Shown: in pieces, positions 1 to 4,665 of the stretch
Layout of the letters: each line of letters opens with the position of its first letter
Numbering within the stretch: the first letter of the stretch is position 1
DNA from: JAMXLO01 sp041487355
GTDB lineage: Bacteria > Pseudomonadota > Alphaproteobacteria > Acetobacterales > Acetobacteraceae
Direction: 5' to 3'
DNA: 15,732 nt
Assembly (NCBI GenBank): GCA_041487355.1
Contig: JBGPND010000116.1
Span: 1-15,732, forward strand
Position numbers and translations under genes: made by a program
Notes under the pieces: model-generated
Told to the model about the DNA's origin: nothing
What the model saw: only the letters and a program-made list of their open reading frames with translations
Databases searched by the model: none

Positions 1-61
1 CCGCCGCCAATGCCACCTTCGCCTTGAAATCAACGCCGTGCTTCTTGCGAACATTCGCCAT
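1..61 (-). CDS. IS3-family transposase OrfA, N-terminal 20 codons only (partial)
   Basis: ATG at 61 on the minus strand opens a frame reading MANVRKKHGVDFKAKVAL, still open at the window edge. The pattern of basic residues followed by FKAKVALAA is typical of the first helix of IS3-family OrfA proteins (HTH_Tnp_1, COG2963), which bind the element's ends and are normally joined to OrfB by programmed -1 frameshifting. GGGGCGA lies a few bases upstream of the ATG and could serve as ribosome binding site. Only 20 codons are visible, so the subgroup cannot be assigned. Confidence 0.7.
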   Translation of the reverse strand, partial: MANVRKKHGVDFKAKVALAA

Positions 62-114
62 CTGTCGCCCCTGGCCTACCGGCCGTTCTAGGGGCGAGAG
101 TCTCTCTTAGCCAC

Positions 115-140
115 CTGTCCAGTTTTCGGGGGCCACCTCA
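115..140 (-). repeat. Terminal inverted repeat of the IS3-family element
   Basis: Read on the minus strand this is TGAGGTGGCCCC, then CGAAAACTGGACAG. The TG tip and the GGCCCCC...CTGGACAG pattern resemble the ends of many IS3-family elements. The partner repeat is beyond the left edge. Confidence 0.6.
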
Positions 141-731
141 TGGTTTCTGTTTCATCGCCTTCGGGAAGCCGCTGCTGATCCTTCGCCCGCCCCGATCGGT
201 GGCGAGGGGAAGATCATCGAAGCGGATGAGGTCTACATCGGCGGCAAGGAGAAGAATAAGCACGCCAACAAGAAATTGCACGCAGGGCATGGTCCTGTGG
301 GCAAGATGGTGGTTGTCTCCCTGGTGGAACGGGACGGCAAGACCCGCAGCTTTCACGTCGCCAATGTCAGCGCCAAGACCTTGCGCCCGATCATGCTGAA
401 GCATGCAGATCAGAAATCCCGCCTGATGACGGATGAAAGCGCGATCTACCCAGGGATTGGCGCCGAATTTTCCGGACACGAGTCAGTCAACCACTCCAAG
501 GGAGAATATGTTCGGGACGACGCCTACACGAATTCAGTTGAATCCCATTTTGCTCTGTTCAAGCGCGGCGTTTACGGCACTTTCCACAGCATTAGCGAAG
601 CCCATTTGCACCGTTATCTGGCCGAGTTCGATTTTCGCGCCAACACACGAAAGTTGACCGATTGGGAACGCAGCGCCGCGTTGCTGAAAGGCACTCAGGG
701 GAAACGATTGTTGTATCAACAACCTGACTGA
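141..731 (+). pseudogene. ISXO2-like (IS1595 family) transposase, 5'-truncated by the IS3-type element
   Basis: An open frame runs from the IS3 terminus to TGA at 729-731, about 196 residues. It begins mid-protein with WFLFHRLREA and carries the ISXO2-type catalytic core: the first Asp in EADEVYIGGKEKNKH, the second in LMTDESAIYP, and the C-terminal NSVESHFALFKRG block supplying the Asn/Glu position and the final helix. Family members are near 300 aa with an N-terminal zinc-binding part; that part is absent here and would lie on the far side of the IS3 element or be lost. The remaining frame has no stops or shifts, so the disruption looks recent. No clear terminal repeat could be identified after 731 without the other end. 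Confidence 0.82.
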
Positions 732-791
732 ACCTCGCACAACTAAGCAGTTTGCGCGTGCTTTTCGACGCTGGCGAGATAGGAAGCCAGC

Positions 792-959
792 CTAATGTTC
801 CATTCGCCACAGACGGATACACACGAAGGCGAGCGCCCCTCCGATGGCACCCAAACCTCCATCGCTATAAGGGCCGCCGCCGCTCAAATGGTACCCCGCG
901 TATCCTCCGAATATCGCGCCCGCCGTCAGACCCGAAGCCCAAATGGCGGCAGTTCTCAT
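792..959 (-). CDS. Small two-helix membrane protein, 55 aa (hypothetical)
   Basis: The predicted product starts MRTAAIWASGLTAGAIFGG and contains one or two hydrophobic, glycine-rich stretches (about residues 4-23 and 33-49) separated by a short polar loop, ending in RLWRMEH. I do not recognise a named family; an inner-membrane location is inferred from hydrophobicity. The start at 959 is chosen because its ATG overlaps the stop of the upstream small gene in an ATGA junction, the classical sign of translational coupling. The frame is open further upstream (to 1178), but that extension overlaps the upstream gene in another frame and reads as low-complexity shadow. Confidence 0.58.
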   Translation of the reverse strand: MRTAAIWASGLTAGAIFGGYAGYHLSGGGPYSDGGLGAIGGALAFVCIRLWRMEH

Positions 960-1126
960 TGCGCGGCGGGTGGCGACTGATGTCGCCCTCTGGTGGGTTT
1001 CGTTCGATCCCGAGTAGGCTTCTCCTTGCCACGGTCCCGCTTGGGACGTGGCTGGGGAGGGGTCTTCAGCAGCCGAAGGAGCAAAGCATCCCGGCGCTGG
1101 CCATCGTCGCTTCCCTGATCGCTCAT
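956..1126 (-). CDS. Small basic hypothetical protein, 56 aa
   Basis: ATG at 1126 opens a 56-codon frame with an acidic N-terminus (MSDQGSDDGQ), a leucine-rich helix (RRDALLLRLLKTPP) and a Lys/Arg/Pro-rich tail (QPRPKRDRGKEKPTRDRTKP). The central LLLRLLKTPPQPRPKR pattern is one I associate with short conserved proteins of unknown function in alphaproteobacteria; no function is claimed. It is the first gene of a two-gene unit with the small membrane protein (ATGA overlap at 956-959). Its start codon lies only 14 bp from the divergent gene at 1141, so its mRNA leader must be antisense to that gene's 5' end. No strong Shine-Dalgarno is visible. Confidence 0.66.
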   Translation of the reverse strand: MSDQGSDDGQRRDALLLRLLKTPPQPRPKRDRGKEKPTRDRTKPTRGRHQSPPAAQ

Positions 1127-1140
1127 GGGGGAGAGATAGC

Positions 1141-1743
1141 ATGATGTGGATTACGATGCCACGACTGCCTGCTGCCAAACTTCAGGCCGTGTTGGACGAA
1201 ATCGACACTGGGTCTCATCGCGCAACAGCCTTAGTGGCGGGCGCGTTTGTTGAAGAGCATCTTACATTGCTCATTCGCGATAGAATCCAGCGCGACAGCA
1301 AAATGGAGGATGAAATGTTCCGCCCCGGCGGCCCGATAGGGGACATGGGAATAAAAATCAATCTAGGCTACTTCTTGGGTCTTTATACAAAGGTCGCACG
1401 GAAGGAATTAGATACGATCAGACGTATCCGGAATAAATTTGCGCACTCCATTGAGATGGATAATTTCAACAAGTCACCTGTGAAAGAATGGTGCATGAAC
1501 CTAAACCGATGGACGAAAGTTAAAATACTGGCGGGGTCTGGATCTTCCAAGAAAGATCTTACGCTATCAATGGAAGAAGGCGAATATAAAGGACATAAAC
1601 CCCCTCTTGTCAGAATAAAAGATGGGGGATCAGAAAAAAATCCATATGACCGATATTTAGTAGCCTGCGAGTTCTATGTAGGCATGTTCACGATACTTAG
1701 CGACATTGACCGAAACTTACTTTGGAAGAAATCGCTCTTTTAG
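1141..1743 (+). CDS. MltR/DUF4145-like protein with HEPN-type RNxxxH motif
   Basis: The product is 200 aa, mostly helical. The segment around residues 28-50 (TALVAGAFVEEHLTLLIRDR) and the segment around 85-103 ending RIRNKFAHS match the MltR/DUF4145-like fold, in which proteins of about 195 aa are often annotated as mannitol operon repressors. R97-N98-x3-H102 also fits the R-x4-6-H signature of HEPN domains, some of which are RNases. No mannitol genes are nearby, so a repressor role is not supported. The start at 1141 follows GGGGGAGAG at 1127-1135 with 5 nt spacing; a second ATG follows directly. The gene is clearly AT-richer than the core genes, suggesting transfer. Its end overlaps the convergent gene at 1717 by 27 bp. 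Confidence 0.72.
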   Translation: MMWITMPRLPAAKLQAVLDEIDTGSHRATALVAGAFVEEHLTLLIRDRIQRDSKMEDEMFRPGGPIGDMGIKINLGYFLGLYTKVARKELDTIRRIRNKFAHSIEMDNFNKSPVKEWCMNLNRWTKVKILAGSGSSKKDLTLSMEEGEYKGHKPPLVRIKDGGSEKNPYDRYLVACEFYVGMFTILSDIDRNLLWKKSLF

Positions 1744-1929
1744 AATCGAAGGAGCGGCGAGAAGCATCGCGCGAAATATTCGGCCTACACCATCTTCCAA
1801 GGTATCAAATACCGTCGTGTAGCGGGCAAGCTCAGCCGCCCCCGCCTCGATCATCTCGGGCGTGACCTCGACCTCATCAGTTGGTTCGTTCGCCGGCCTG
1901 TCAGGGCCATCTACTACATCATGTGTCAT
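1717..1929 (-). CDS. Small conserved hypothetical protein, 70 aa (TPEMIEAG motif)
   Basis: Starting at ATG 1929 (MTHDVVDGPDRP), the product has an acidic, disordered N-terminus and then EVTPEMIEAGAAELARY followed by a helix containing VGRIFRAMLLAAP. A TPEMIEAG...RIFRAML arrangement recurs in short hypothetical proteins of alphaproteobacteria and their phages, which is why I regard this as a gene; its function is unknown to me. The frame is open upstream to 2028, but MTHD is a natural start. The stop lies inside the 3' end of the preceding plus-strand gene (27-bp tail-to-tail overlap), so the two transcripts would be complementary at their 3' ends. Confidence 0.6.
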   Translation of the reverse strand: MTHDVVDGPDRPANEPTDEVEVTPEMIEAGAAELARYTTVFDTLEDGVGRIFRAMLLAAPSILKERFLPK

Positions 1930-2239
1930 GGTATCTCGACCGTATAGTTCCCGTGCGAAACGGCTACCTCGAAATGTCTGCCCTGGTTCGACCGGCCACG
2001 TTGAAGCTGATGATGTCGGCCCCGTCATTTGGCCTCGCTTTGCAGCCCGTCAATCGGTTCATGCTAGAACGGTTCATGTTCTCAGGCTTTGAAATTCCCC
2101 TTGATGGCGTTGGGAAGAAGCATATCTCAAGTTTCGCTATGACGTGCCGGCATTGAAGATCCTGCGTCGTTCGGGATGTATGCGACGAAAAATTTTACAG
2201 GAACAGAGAGTAAGTTTGTAGTTCAGCAGCAGGCGCAAG
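1930..2239. other. Gene-poor interval
   Basis: No convincing coding region is seen in these 310 bp between the convergent small gene and the next plus-strand gene. The only structure noticed is a nine-base direct repeat, CGGTTCATG, at 2055-2063 and 2070-2078 with 15-bp periodicity. Upstream signals for the gene at 2240 probably lie here; an AT-rich patch (AAAAATTTTACAGG, about 2189-2202) is compatible with a promoter but no clean -35/-10 pair could be assigned. Confidence 0.4.
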
Positions 2240-2902
2240 ATGACACGACTGACCAGGACAGAAAGAAATGACCACAAGGCCCTGCTTAGCGAATGGCACT
2301 CGCCATCTGAGATGAAGGCTCGGGCTGAGCACCTAATGCGTGGATTGGGTCATGAAGACCTTTTCAATCAAACCGATCTGACCTTTATACGGGAAGCGTG
2401 GCTCGCGGGAGTCTTTGGTGAGAAGCGTGGTGCGTCGTCAGTCCGACTGGTTCATGCGCCACGACCGGATTTTGAAATGCAGCTTGGGGATCAGATCGAG
2501 GTATACGAATCGGTCGAGGCTGATCGCCTTGACCGAAAGCGGAGCCGAGAATACACCGCACACCCTACGGGTGAAAATCCCGTCGAAGATTGGCCTAGTG
2601 AAGAATGGGCAACGGCAGAGCTAGCTGCGGAAGCAATCTATGATAAAGCGTTAAAGAAGGCAACGCGCTATCAAGCACTCACAAAAACAAATATACCCTA
2701 TCCACCAAATACAAGTCTTTTTATCTACCTCAACCTCGAAGATGGTGGCCTAACTCTTGATAATGGTGTGCATCACTCTGCTATAGAAGCGACCTTCTAC
2801 ACTGCTGTCGAACCGGCTATACGATGGTTCTCATCGATTTGGATTCTTTGGGATGGTCGCCCTTATCGAGTCTGGCCCACATCTGCGGCTGTGCCAAAAT
2901 AA
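2240..2902 (+). CDS. Hypothetical protein, 220 aa (unrecognised)
   Basis: I do not recognise this protein. It has a helical N-terminus, then RPDFEMQLGDQIEVYESVEAD at about residues 75-95, which alternates strand-like hydrophobics with acidic residues. A long helix (EWATAELAAEAIYDKALKKA) is followed by strand-like segments (TSLFIYLNLED, SIWILWDGRPYRVW). The spacing of D-x-E and E-x-x-E-A-D residues before a helix loosely recalls restriction-endonuclease-like folds, but a proper PD-(D/E)xK core is not demonstrated. ATG 2240 is the natural start, with only a weak AGGCGCAAG leader. The second half (2640-2800) is noticeably AT-rich. It stands alone on the plus strand between gene-poor DNA and a large palindrome, suggesting accessory cargo. 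Confidence 0.6.
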   Translation: MTRLTRTERNDHKALLSEWHSPSEMKARAEHLMRGLGHEDLFNQTDLTFIREAWLAGVFGEKRGASSVRLVHAPRPDFEMQLGDQIEVYESVEADRLDRKRSREYTAHPTGENPVEDWPSEEWATAELAAEAIYDKALKKATRYQALTKTNIPYPPNTSLFIYLNLEDGGLTLDNGVHHSAIEATFYTAVEPAIRWFSSIWILWDGRPYRVWPTSAAVPK

Positions 2903-2949
2903 ATAAACGCACCGAGCGATGATGTGGCTGGCGCAGATCGGCGGCCTCC

Positions 2950-3024
2950 GTCGATCATCCTGACCACTCCGACCACCCTGACCCGCCTACGGTCAGGGTG
3001 GTCGGAGTGGTCAGGATGATCGAC
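2950..3024. repeat. Perfect 34-bp inverted repeat with 7-nt loop
   Basis: Positions 2950-2983 are perfectly complementary to 2991-3024, with CGCCTAC between them. The arms themselves contain a near-repeat of GACCACTCC/GACCACCCT. It lies 47 bp after the stop of the 220-aa gene. There is no T-tract, so it is not a canonical intrinsic terminator; a REP-type dispersed palindrome is more likely. The stop codon of a possible small minus-strand gene (3011-3013) lies in the right arm. Confidence 0.9.
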
Positions 3025-3178
3025 CCGTTCGGAAATCCCCCTCGCTGACCGTCGCTGAAAACTGGCTTTCAACCATGGTTTCCACATCCAGGCTGACCGT
3101 ATCCAGAACCATCTGTTTTCGTCGGCAGGTTGCGTCGAGGAACGTCCCATTGGCCGGCTTTTCCGCCGTCGTGTTCAT
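3011..3178 (-). CDS. Possible small protein, 55 aa (low confidence)
   Basis: ATG at 3178 opens a frame starting MNTTAEKPANGTFLDATC and continuing with QMVLDTVSLDVETMVESQ; its codon choice looks coding-like and no repeats or simple sequence explain it. No family is recognised. Its stop is within the right arm of the 34-bp palindrome, which may mean the palindrome was inserted into or captured the 3' end. The start codon overlaps a GTTC-N7-GTTC site shared with the divergent cluster at 3241. It could equally be a fortuitous frame. Confidence 0.38.
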   Translation of the reverse strand: MNTTAEKPANGTFLDATCRRKQMVLDTVSLDVETMVESQFSATVSEGDFRTGRSS

Positions 3179-3187
3179 GTTCCGTTC
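3173..3187. promoter_or_regulatory. Candidate LexA (SOS) operator, GTTC-N7-GTTC
   Basis: GTTCATGTTCCGTTC fits the direct-repeat LexA consensus established for alphaproteobacteria (GTTC-N7-GTTC). It is 53 bp upstream of the first small gene of the 3241-3984 cluster and overlaps the start of a possible divergent gene. Only eight bases are fixed in the consensus, so a chance match is possible; no lexA, recA or imu genes are in the window. Confidence 0.4.
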
Positions 3188-3240
3188 ATGTCTCTGGTGC
3201 ATACTCGGGTGCCCGCAACCGCGCCCGAGGAGCCCGCCCC

Positions 3241-3366
3241 ATGACAATCCCGCCCGACCTCGCCTTCCTCGAACAACTGATCGGAATCCTCGCCGGCACA
3301 TGGCCCTCCGACGGGTCGGCGGACGACCACGGCCGCATAGCGCGCGCCGCACTCGAGGCCTTGTAA
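3241..3366 (+). CDS. Small hypothetical protein, 41 aa, first gene of a small-gene cluster
   Basis: ATG 3241 is preceded by CGAGGAG at 3226-3232 with 8 nt spacing, a good ribosome binding site. The product starts MTIPPDLAFLEQLIGILAGTW and ends with a short helix (HGRIARAALEAL). I know no function. It is followed 9 bp later by the next small gene on the same strand and the GC-rich coding style matches, so a three-gene unit (3241-3984) is likely, possibly under the GTTC-N7-GTTC site upstream. Confidence 0.55.
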   Translation: MTIPPDLAFLEQLIGILAGTWPSDGSADDHGRIARAALEAL

Positions 3367-3375
3367 CCGCGCGAT

Positions 3376-3628
3376 ATGGTCGAGGCCATGCTCGCCGCCC
3401 GCATCATCGCCGCGCACCACGCCTCCCTGGATGGCTACCGCCGCGCCGCACGGCCCAACCAGCCGCCGGCTTTCGCCAACCCATGCCCCGGGCTCTTGAC
3501 CCGGGGGGCAGAGCGGCACTGCGGCAATCCTGTCCGGCGCGTTCTGCCGCCTGCTGCACGTGCTGGAGTGGCGGCAGAACCAGCCGCTGCTGCCTGTCAG
3601 CCAGGAGGAACCGCGTTGGCGGCGATAA
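3376..3628 (+). pseudogene. Frameshifted small gene (AMLAAR...AHH family)
   Basis: ATG 3376 opens with MVEAMLAARIIAAHHASLD, a pattern I associate with short alphaproteobacterial proteins that accompany HGGxSTG genes. The sensible continuation (ILSGAFCRLLHVLEWRQNQP, ending EEPRWRR and TAA at 3626-3628) is in another frame. Removing one G from the G6 run at 3503-3508 would join the two halves into a single frame of 83 codons. The run lies within an imperfect palindrome (3484-3510, TGCCCCGGG...CCCGGGGGGCA), so either a REP-like insertion broke the gene or the run is unstable or misread. As given, the gene is broken. A good Shine-Dalgarno for the next gene lies inside its 3' end. Confidence 0.55.
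3484..3510. repeat. Imperfect palindrome with G6 run
   Basis: TGCCCCGGG and CCCGGGGGGCA flank CTCTTGA; the arms pair apart from two extra G residues on the right. It resembles half of the CCCCGG...CTTGA-type palindromes found elsewhere in the window (7699-7810). It marks the place where the reading frame of the surrounding small gene is lost. Confidence 0.5.
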
Positions 3629-3984
3629 GACCCCATGCCAAGTGGAGCCACCGGCTGAAGAATGGGGCGCCGGCCGGTGATCCCTCCACCGCGCCTCGGT
3701 GCGGCGCCCACACGAGGGCAGGCACCGAATGCCGCCAGCCGGCGATGCCGAACGGTCGTTGCCGGATGCATGGCGGCCGCAGCACCGGGCCGCGCACCGC
3801 CGACGGCCTCGCGCGCCTCCGCGCCGCGCACACCACCCACGGCTTCTGGAGCCAGGAAAGCCGCGCCTTCCGCCGCTTCACCTCGGCGCTGTTGGCACGG
3901 ACGCGGCTGCTGTGCGAGCTGGTGAGACCTCGGTCCGCACCCAGGAGCTCGCGGTCCGCAAAAATCCCCGGCCGTGGCGATTAA
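3616..3984 (+). CDS. HGGxSTG domain-containing small protein, 122 aa
   Basis: The product contains RCGAHTRAGTECRQPAMPNG followed by RCRMHGGRSTGPRT at about residues 28-61, the hallmark of HGGxSTG-domain proteins. These are short proteins of unknown function common in alphaproteobacteria, often near phage or mobile DNA. C29, C39, C49 and H52 could form a zinc-binding knuckle. The TTG start at 3616 is chosen because AGGAGG at 3603-3608 sits 7 nt upstream, and the resulting N-terminus (MAAIRPHAKWSHRLKNGAP) is repeated at the start of the partial copy downstream. The start overlaps the 3' end of the preceding gene by 13 nt, indicating coupling. The C-terminal basic tail (after residue 100) lacks obvious structure and may be altered. 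Confidence 0.7.
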   Translation: MAAIRPHAKWSHRLKNGAPAGDPSTAPRCGAHTRAGTECRQPAMPNGRCRMHGGRSTGPRTADGLARLRAAHTTHGFWSQESRAFRRFTSALLARTRLLCELVRPRSAPRSSRSAKIPGRGD

Positions 3985-4225
3985 ACCCCATGCCAAGTGG
4001 AGCGACCGCCTGAACAATGGGGCGCCGGGAAGCCACGACGATGGACCAGTGCCGCGCGGCCCACGCCGATCCGTCCGATGCAAGCGGGAATCCAGGGGCT
4101 GCAAACAGCAGCACCGTCCCCGCTGGATGCCTGCAATCGAGCGTGTGAAGTGCCCGGCCAATCGACCCACAGTGTCATTGCGAGGAGCAAAGCGACGCGG
4201 CAATCTCGTGCCCGGTGCGCACTGA
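3974..4225 (+). pseudogene. Partial duplicate of the HGGxSTG gene start, interrupted by a palindrome
   Basis: GTG 3974 begins MAIKPHAKWSDRLNNGAPG, clearly homologous to the N-terminus of the gene at 3616. Similarity stops after about 20 residues, before the cysteine/HGGxSTG region. The remaining frame runs through unrelated DNA into the palindromic element at 4173-4264 and ends within it. The nucleotide repeat spans roughly 3626-3672 and 3977-4027. I interpret this as a tandem duplication whose second copy lost its body; the short frame is unlikely to be functional. Confidence 0.5.
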
Positions 4226-4264
4226 CCTCGGGATTGCCGCGTCGCTTTGCTCCTCGCAATGACA
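4173..4264. repeat. Perfect 33-bp palindrome (REP-like) after the DUF3293 gene
   Basis: Arms 4173-4205 and 4232-4264 are perfectly complementary around a 26-nt loop; the arm core is TGTCATTGCGAGGAGCAAAG. The CATTGCGAGG...AGCGACGCGGCAATC type is a widely dispersed palindrome in alphaproteobacterial genomes. It lies 17 bp beyond the last stop of the minus-strand cell-shape operon, so it would form a hairpin near that transcript's 3' end and could protect it or terminate it, although no U-tract follows. Confidence 0.88.
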
Positions 4265-4281
4265 GTTGGACGAGGCATGCG

Positions 4282-4665
4282 TTACCGCAGCCGAAGCCGC
4301 GCCTTTTGGCCCCGGCGCAGGATGACGACGGCACGCTGACGGAAGCGGGCGGCCAGCCGAATGAGACGCCGGGGATCCCCGGCCACCAGCAGCATTGCCT
4401 CGCGCCAGCGATGCAGCGATCCGTCCGCATCCAGCACCGCGAACCGATGCAGGCGCTGTCGGAGACGCTGCTGCATGCGACTGTTCCAGCCATCCGGCAT
4501 GCGGCGCGACAGCGGATTGCAGGCAGTCAGGAAGACCGCCGTGCTGGCGTTCAACCGGTCAAGCAGCACGTTGGGACACTGTCGACCAATGCGCACTCCG
4601 ATTCCGGCGGCCCGGTACGTCGTCTCACGGTAGGCGCGCAGCAGGCGTGGTGAAATCCGAGCCAT
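4282..4665 (-). CDS. DUF3293 domain protein, 127 aa
   Basis: The product starts MARISPRLLRAYRETTYRAA and matches the DUF3293 layout: an N-terminal YRETTY segment, a central strand with FLTACNPLSRR and the following N-rich helix, then a C-terminal LAARFRQRAVVILRRG segment. The length is typical. The family has no established function. Its ATG at 4665 shares one base with the rodA stop (TGATG), so it is probably translated by coupling from the elongasome transcript, making it the last gene of that operon. Whether this reflects a role in wall synthesis or simple co-transcription cannot be told from sequence. Confidence 0.8.
   Translation of the reverse strand: MARISPRLLRAYRETTYRAAGIGVRIGRQCPNVLLDRLNASTAVFLTACNPLSRRMPDGWNSRMQQRLRQRLHRFAVLDADGSLHRWREAMLLVAGDPRRLIRLAARFRQRAVVILRRGQKARLRLR

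Larger units (their letters stand above)
1..140 (-). mobile_element. IS3-family insertion sequence, terminal part (runs off left edge)
   Basis: On the minus strand the sequence begins at position 140 with TGAGGTGGCCCCCGAAAAC, has a leader of about 79 nt, and then the start of an OrfA-type reading frame at 61. A TG-tipped terminus with a GGCCCCC-containing inverted repeat followed by a short leader and a helix-turn-helix OrfA is the usual layout of IS3-family elements. Position 140 is placed as the outer end because homology to an ISXO2-like transposase starts immediately after it. The other end and the OrfB (DDE integrase) part lie outside the window, so completeness and target duplication cannot be judged. 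Confidence 0.72.

Noticed and set aside
752..1144. Plus-strand 130-codon frame over the two tiny genes
   Set aside because: Antisense to the ATGA-coupled pair, which has better start/stop architecture and protein-like composition.
2950..3024. Intrinsic terminator for the 220-aa gene
   Set aside because: The hairpin is far longer than a typical terminator stem and no T-tract follows on either strand.
3175..4278. 367-codon minus-strand frame opposite the HGGxSTG cluster
   Set aside because: Its N-terminal part is a translation of the palindrome at 4173-4264, and the rest is antisense to better-supported small genes.
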